NCBI RefSeq assembly: GCF_051622035.1
Contig: NC_135356.1
Span: 9,832,579 to 9,896,578, forward strand
Reading direction: 5' to 3'
Length of the DNA stretch: 64,000 nt
Origin: Arctopsyche grandis
Taxonomy: Eukaryota; Arthropoda; Insecta; Trichoptera; Hydropsychidae
Notes under the pieces: generated by a model
Databases searched by the model: none
Told to the model about the DNA's origin: nothing
Seen by the model: the letters and a program-made list of their open reading frames with translations, nothing else
Made by a program: the position numbers and the translations under genes
In this document: positions 61,201-64,000 of the stretch, piece by piece
How positions within the stretch are numbered: position 1 is the first letter of the stretch
Layout of the letters: every line of letters starts with the position of its first letter

Positions 61201-62443
61201 CGCGAACTGTTTCAGTCCAATGATATATTTTTGTATCACGTTTGTGTTCGATGATACACGTTTTCGTTTATGACGAAAACGTGATATAAATATATATCAT
61301 CGGACTGAAAAATATATTCTGCACGAAAAATATATTCGTTTAGTCGTGAATCATATATGTATGCATCAGCGGCCAGTAAGCGCTGTGCACCCAACATGAT
61401 ACAAATATGAGTCAACGGCCGCCATAGTGTTAATGGATCAGGGAATCTGTTTTAAGGTTGCGTGTTGAAACTCGAATTTGACGAAAGAGACGGGATTGGT
61501 TGCCAACTTTTGTGGAACCGTTTCAACAATGAAATCAGATAAATCGGCAAACTCTGATAGGAAACCTCAATTGAAAGCATTACACGCTAACCACCGAGTA
61601 TGCTGCTGACTGATATAATTTGTACTCGCTCACTCATAACCAGAGCCCGGATAACCAAGGTGCCGTTTATTGTTCAAATGTTGTAAATGCATCGTTAAAG
61701 GTTTGCCGAACCTTTAACAAAGCATTTACAACAATTGAACAATAAGCGGCACCTTGGCTATCCGTACTCTACTCATAACACTCACTCTACCTTCCCATTG
61801 ACCGATATACCTCATGATTTGATATTCCAAATTTGAATATTCATATGGAAACTATTTTTTTTTGCATTTCTTGACCACACCTTGTACCTGGGTGACCGTC
61901 ACCGCACCGAATGTTAAAAAGTCGAAAATGTTCGTTTACCATGCATACATATGAAAAACGGTTAGTATATATATCAGTGGCGTGCGGTAAAAGTCTCTCT
62001 CCCCCCGTCGTACATCCTCACCTAATTTGCGCGAACAGGATACAACAGGAATAAGAGGAACAGGCTTTTCCTCCCGTATCCTGCGCGCGCACATTAAACA
62101 AGGCTGTATGACAAAAAGAGAGATAATTTCACCGCATGCCACTCATATATATTATATATACATAGTACCGTTTACCATGCACCTTTTTTTTTTTGATTTT
62201 TCGATCTTTGCCTTCCGATATTTGGTTTTTCGGCCTTTTCACTTTCGGTCCCGTGAGGTACCTACATATGTATTTATGTGCATAAGGCTTATCGTTGTTT
62301 GAAACCGCATTCTATAGTGTTGATTTTATTCTACTTGCAGCCCGTTTCAACTGCCGTGGGTACGAAGTTGTTCGCACAAACATTCCCGAGGCCGCTCGTC
62401 CGGTAAGAAAAAGGCGAAACATTGCAAAGGTGAAGAAGGATGA
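49289..62443 (+). CDS. msl-1: MSL1-type male-specific lethal 1 homologue, coiled coil + octapeptide repeat + PEHE domain, 11 coding exons
   Basis: Coding exons: 49289-49576, 54254-54385, 54487-54589, 54667-55372, 55518-55609, 55688-56316, 56395-56619, 56750-57025, 57116-57240, 58442-58678, 62341-62443 (TGA). All joins are GT-AG and in frame, giving about 971 residues. An acceptor (TTGCTTCGCAG) sits 14 bp before the ATG, so a 5' UTR intron exists. Residues 47-103 form a coiled coil (LKDLVLINLDLLQQQ) as in MSL1, where the family homodimerises and holds MSL2. Residues 215-389 are a repeat, entered separately. Residues 739-747 (KKRNVRRKR) look like an NLS. Residues 818-950 are a PEHE domain (PSWRIKVYTPDE, YLKRHLKMETEEKRRKRWD, FQLPW), which in the family binds the MOF acetyltransferase and MSL3. 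The related KANSL1 also has PEHE, but this coiled coil favours MSL1. Expected role: nuclear scaffold for H4K16 acetylation. A male dosage-compensation role cannot be assumed. Confidence 0.9.
50243..51742. repeat. Large inverted repeat, ~135-bp arms, around a Helitron (MSL1 intron 1)
   Basis: Arm 50243-50380 and inverted arm 51613-51742 share ACAAATACACGGCA, GCCTCTAG, GTCGCAA and AAAGTGACAGTA. It is probably a foldback element of about 1.06 kb before Helitron insertion. Confidence 0.65.
51112..51551 (+). mobile_element. Second Helitron-like family, plus strand, in MSL1 intron 1
   Basis: Ends in CCCATTGAAATCAACGGGCA then CAACACTAG. Begins near TATATGTATATAAAAACGGA. It matches 17612-18000 in inverted orientation. 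It sits between the two arms of the larger inverted repeat 50243-51742. Confidence 0.7.
52068..52219. mobile_element. MITE with AAGGTCTATTCA ends (MSL1 intron 1)
   Basis: AAGGTCTATTCATAT occurs at the left, again inverted only 8 bases later (a 15-bp perfect hairpin, 52068-52105), and inverted at the right (52182-52219). Related to 34788-35178. Confidence 0.65.
52787..53383. mobile_element. Possible second piggyBac-like MITE (MSL1 intron 1)
   Basis: TTAA followed by CCCTTCGAATG at the left and GAGGG then TTAA at the right. The right end is poorly matched, so borders are uncertain. Confidence 0.4.
54786..55310 (+). repeat. In-frame 24-bp tandem repeat in MSL1 exon 4, 22 copies of KIQPIIQN
   Basis: Twenty-two tandem units of AAG-ATC-CAG-CCG-ATC-ATT-CAG-AAT encode KIQPIIQN, residues 215-389. 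Variants are few: four units have F for I, one has V, one ends HA, and unit 3 lacks the Asn codon. Unit 13/14 carries silent changes (GATTATTCAAAA). Low divergence points to recent expansion by slippage or unequal crossing over. Every indel is a multiple of three, so the frame has been kept. The flanking protein (VIQT before, SIHSV after) looks like degenerate units. Confidence 0.95.
57265..57890. mobile_element. MITE family TTCGGTRATT, copy 3, split by a solo LTR (MSL1 intron 9)
   Basis: Inverted copy of the family (GGTGATTATTGGTCACAAAG at one end, GACTAATAATCCAATTACCA at the other). It is cut at 57380-57776 by the LTR described next. Confidence 0.65.
57380..57776. mobile_element. Solo LTR-like insert, 397 bp
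   Basis: Begins TGTTACGTACACCGCTGAGT and ends CTCTACGCAACA (TG...CA). It contains an AATAAA near 57716. It interrupts a MITE whose uninterrupted sequence is known from other copies, which defines both borders. Flanks ATAC / ATAT form a 4-bp duplication with one change. This pattern fits a solo LTR, probably Gypsy-like. No internal retroelement sequence is present. Confidence 0.65.
58679..59389. other. Start of MSL1 intron 10, nothing recognised
   Basis: AT-rich with no repeat family or exon-like frame, before the RTE remnant. Confidence 0.5.
59390..60330 (-). pseudogene. RTE-type reverse transcriptase remnant in MSL1 intron 10
   Basis: Read on the minus strand, degraded frames show RYADD followed by ITLI (about 60276-60250), then GLKMNRAKTKIMT and VVDGFINLGS, then a region like the RTE tail (AMTKL..W, ALYGSE..W, WCWRRI). 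In-frame stops and frameshifts are frequent. The order and motifs fit an RTE/BovB-like LINE reverse transcriptase, inserted antisense to MSL1. Confidence 0.7.
60735..60815 (+). mobile_element. Second Helitron-like family, 3' end only
   Basis: AACTTTATTTTAATGCGTGT then the hairpin CCCGTTGAAATCAACGGG and CACAACACTAG. Same terminus as 43016, 51551 and 17612. Confidence 0.65.
61102..61434. repeat. 330-bp near-complete palindrome (MSL1 intron 10)
   Basis: Outer arms 61102-61175 and 61360-61434 (CATTAACACAATGGTGGCCG against CATTAACACTATGGCGGCCG) and inner arms 61213-61309 (CAGTCCAATGATATATTTTT against CAGTCCGATGATATATATTT). Probably a foldback MITE. Confidence 0.75.
61490..61625 (-). mobile_element. 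Truncated tRNA-derived SINE in MSL1 intron 10, minus strand
   Basis: Head CAGCAGCATACTCGGTGGTT joined directly to the family body (TATCAGAGTTTGCCGATTTA), with the B box deleted. Body match to the other three copies is clear. Confidence 0.6.
61641..61771. mobile_element. hAT MITE (CAGAG/TAGAG family) in MSL1 intron 10
   Basis: CAGAGCCCGGATAACCAAGG at the left and, inverted, TAGAGTACGGATAGCCAAGG at the right, with perfect CTCATAAC duplications (61633-61640, 61772-61779). Confidence 0.85.
61890..62263. mobile_element. Long-TIR MULE-like MITE in MSL1 intron 10, close to the last exon
   Basis: Same family (GGGTGACCGTCACCGCACCG at the left; TCACTTTCGGTCCCGTGAGG at the right). Only GTACCT is shared between the flanks. 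It ends about 80 bp before the acceptor of MSL1 exon 11. Confidence 0.75.
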
Positions 62444-63293
62444 CATTCGGTCAAAAATGTTTTAGATTCGCGCTCAACCGGCGCTAATTTGCCGGCCGTC
62501 GATAAAATTTAAATCTGCACAAGATGATCTTTGGTTGTTTCGAGTCGTGTAAGAGTACCTCGAGGTGATATTGAGTACTATTTTTTTTTATATATATATA
62601 CGTGATTTTTTTTCATTCTGTCAATAGTTATGTACAATACATATCACCGTAAGGTCTGTGTGAAAACTATCGAGGGCATATTTAGCGTTTTAACATTGTC
62701 GTCGTGTGTTATGAGTTTCTACGTAATATTGTGATAATGCAGCTACCAGACTTTGTGTATCGTTTCTGCTAGTGAGTAATATTTTCGAATATTAGTTTAA
62801 TATATTGTAACGCATACCATCATTGATTCCTTTTTATTTATTTGTGAGGGCCGTTGATTTGGAAAATCAACTGATGTGTGTGTGTCTGTGTGTGCTTAGG
62901 ATCTGATCACTTTTAGGATGCGATAACCAAATTTAGGATTAATTTGCTGATAAATAACAAATATTTAGCTTTGTATCCAGAACCAGTAATATAACCAGTG
63001 ATTTTTTTCCATGAAATTATGTGTTAATTTTTTTTATTTACATACGTGTGTATATGTTCGATTGCTCATTTACTATATAATATAACCCAATATTCGAAAG
63101 CTTTTTTTTTTTCACGTTAATGCTAAGATTGCTAGTCAAATAATTGCATTTTTACTTTTTTTTTTTTTTTGGATCTGTTTATGAATAGACATTTTTTTTA
63201 GCTTTTATAATATGTATATGATATATTTTTGTATATACATGCAATGCTGATTATTATTATTTTAACGATTGTTAATAGGTGATATGTGTTCAC

Positions 63294-63299
63294 AATAAA
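63294..63299 (+). terminator. Candidate poly(A) signal of MSL1
   Basis: AATAAA about 850 bp after the MSL1 stop, followed by a TG/T-rich stretch (TTTTGGGTGTTGTATT). No closer strong signal with GU-rich context was seen. Confidence 0.35.
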
Positions 63300-63558
63300 A
63301 GATTTTGGGTGTTGTATTAGATTTTAAGATTTTATTCAAAACGGTCCGTTGTCCGTTTTGATGTGAAATATATGTATGTATTTTAAAAACTCTATCGTTC
63401 AGAGTGTGATTGAATATTTTTTTAATTACTATACAAACTCATGAATGTACTTACATATGTGTAGATATTTGCAATCGACCCGTCGGTCATAAGCAGATTT
63501 TATAACAATTTATTTATCAGAAGATTTGGCAATTCATTAATTGCCAGCTTTTTATCCA

Positions 63559-64000
63559 TTACTCGAGCACTCTGCGGCGCTTTAGTCTAGTGTCTTTTGC
63601 ACTAGACTTTATAAGAGCTTTTGCCAGCTCGTTTGAGTGGGTTTCGAGTCTACGCTTGTAGTTTTTTGTATAACTTTCTATTTCCGTTTTAATTGTTGGT
63701 ATAGATACATGTTGATGAATTTCAGTGTTTCTCGCAAACCATGGGGCATTTTTTATTATTCTAAGGGCTTTATTTTGGAATCGTTGTAAGATTTCCACGT
63801 TAGAGTTACTACTCGTTCCCCATAGTTGGATACCATACGTCCAGACCGGCTTTAGGATTGACTTGTATACCAAAATTTTATTCTCTAATGTTAGACTGGA
63901 TTTTCTTCCTATCAACCAGTTCATTTTGTGTAGCCGCTGGGTGAGTTCCTGTCTTTTATTTTTGATGTGATCTTTCCATGTCAGTCTCCTGTCAATGGTG
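63559..64000 (-). pseudogene. 3' end of a Jockey-clade non-LTR retrotransposon, partial at the right edge
   Basis: The minus-strand frame runs from the window edge to a TAA at 63561-63559. It contains DRRLTWKDHI, LENKILVYKSILKPVWTYG, IQLWG, and FQNKALRIIKNAPWF, the thumb and C-terminal region of Jockey/CR1-type reverse transcriptases. The frame is open for 147 codons, so the copy may be recent. A short 3' UTR ends near 63510 in a TAAATAAAT-rich tail. Whether the full element is intact cannot be seen. Confidence 0.85.

Overview
The window looks like AT-rich chromosomal DNA from an insect; I cannot fix the order. It has long uninterrupted (TA)n tracts, spliceosomal introns, animal gene families, and a dense load of non-LTR, LTR, Helitron, hAT-like and MULE-like elements. 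No prokaryotic operon, CRISPR array or complete virus is visible. Only three host genes can be supported.

(1) Minus strand, about 5.4 kb: the first coding exon of a tan-like gene (N-beta-alanyl dopamine/carcinine hydrolase). The rest of that gene lies beyond the left edge or in exons I did not find.
(2) Minus strand, 36.6 to 24.8 kb: a complete SLC5-family sodium:solute symporter. I assembled it as 12 coding exons giving about 601 residues; one intron is a GC-AG intron.
(3) Plus strand, 49.3 to 62.4 kb: a complete MSL1-type gene (male-specific lethal 1 homologue). It has 11 coding exons and about 971 residues. It carries an N-terminal coiled coil, an unusual 22-copy octapeptide repeat in the middle, and a C-terminal PEHE domain split over three exons. 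All exon joins keep the reading frame.

Layout. 0-5.4 kb is the tan first intron, with a small hAT-like repeat, a tRNA-derived SINE and a large (TA)n block containing LINE tails. 5.4-8.1 kb holds the tan exon followed by a head-to-tail array of Helitron-like elements. 8.1-24.8 kb is intergenic and repeat-rich. It includes several MITEs, a 1.06-kb hAT element with a perfect duplication, a small Gypsy-like element with two 160-bp LTRs, LINE remnants, a perfect 36-bp-stem hairpin, and a 1.8-kb hAT-like element inside a TA microsatellite. 24.8-36.6 kb is the SLC5 gene with transposons in its introns. 36.7-39.8 kb is a four-level nest of DNA transposons, most levels bounded by a matching target-site duplication. 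40-49 kb is intergenic repeat, including three hAT MITEs in a row sharing one target site. 49.3-62.4 kb is the MSL1 gene. 63.5-64 kb is the 3' end of a Jockey-like retrotransposon running off the right edge.

The three genes have no obvious shared pathway. The most notable items are the MSL1 repeat expansion, the nested transposon stack with readable insertion order, the in-line hAT and Helitron arrays, and the perfect hairpin at 15.7 kb.
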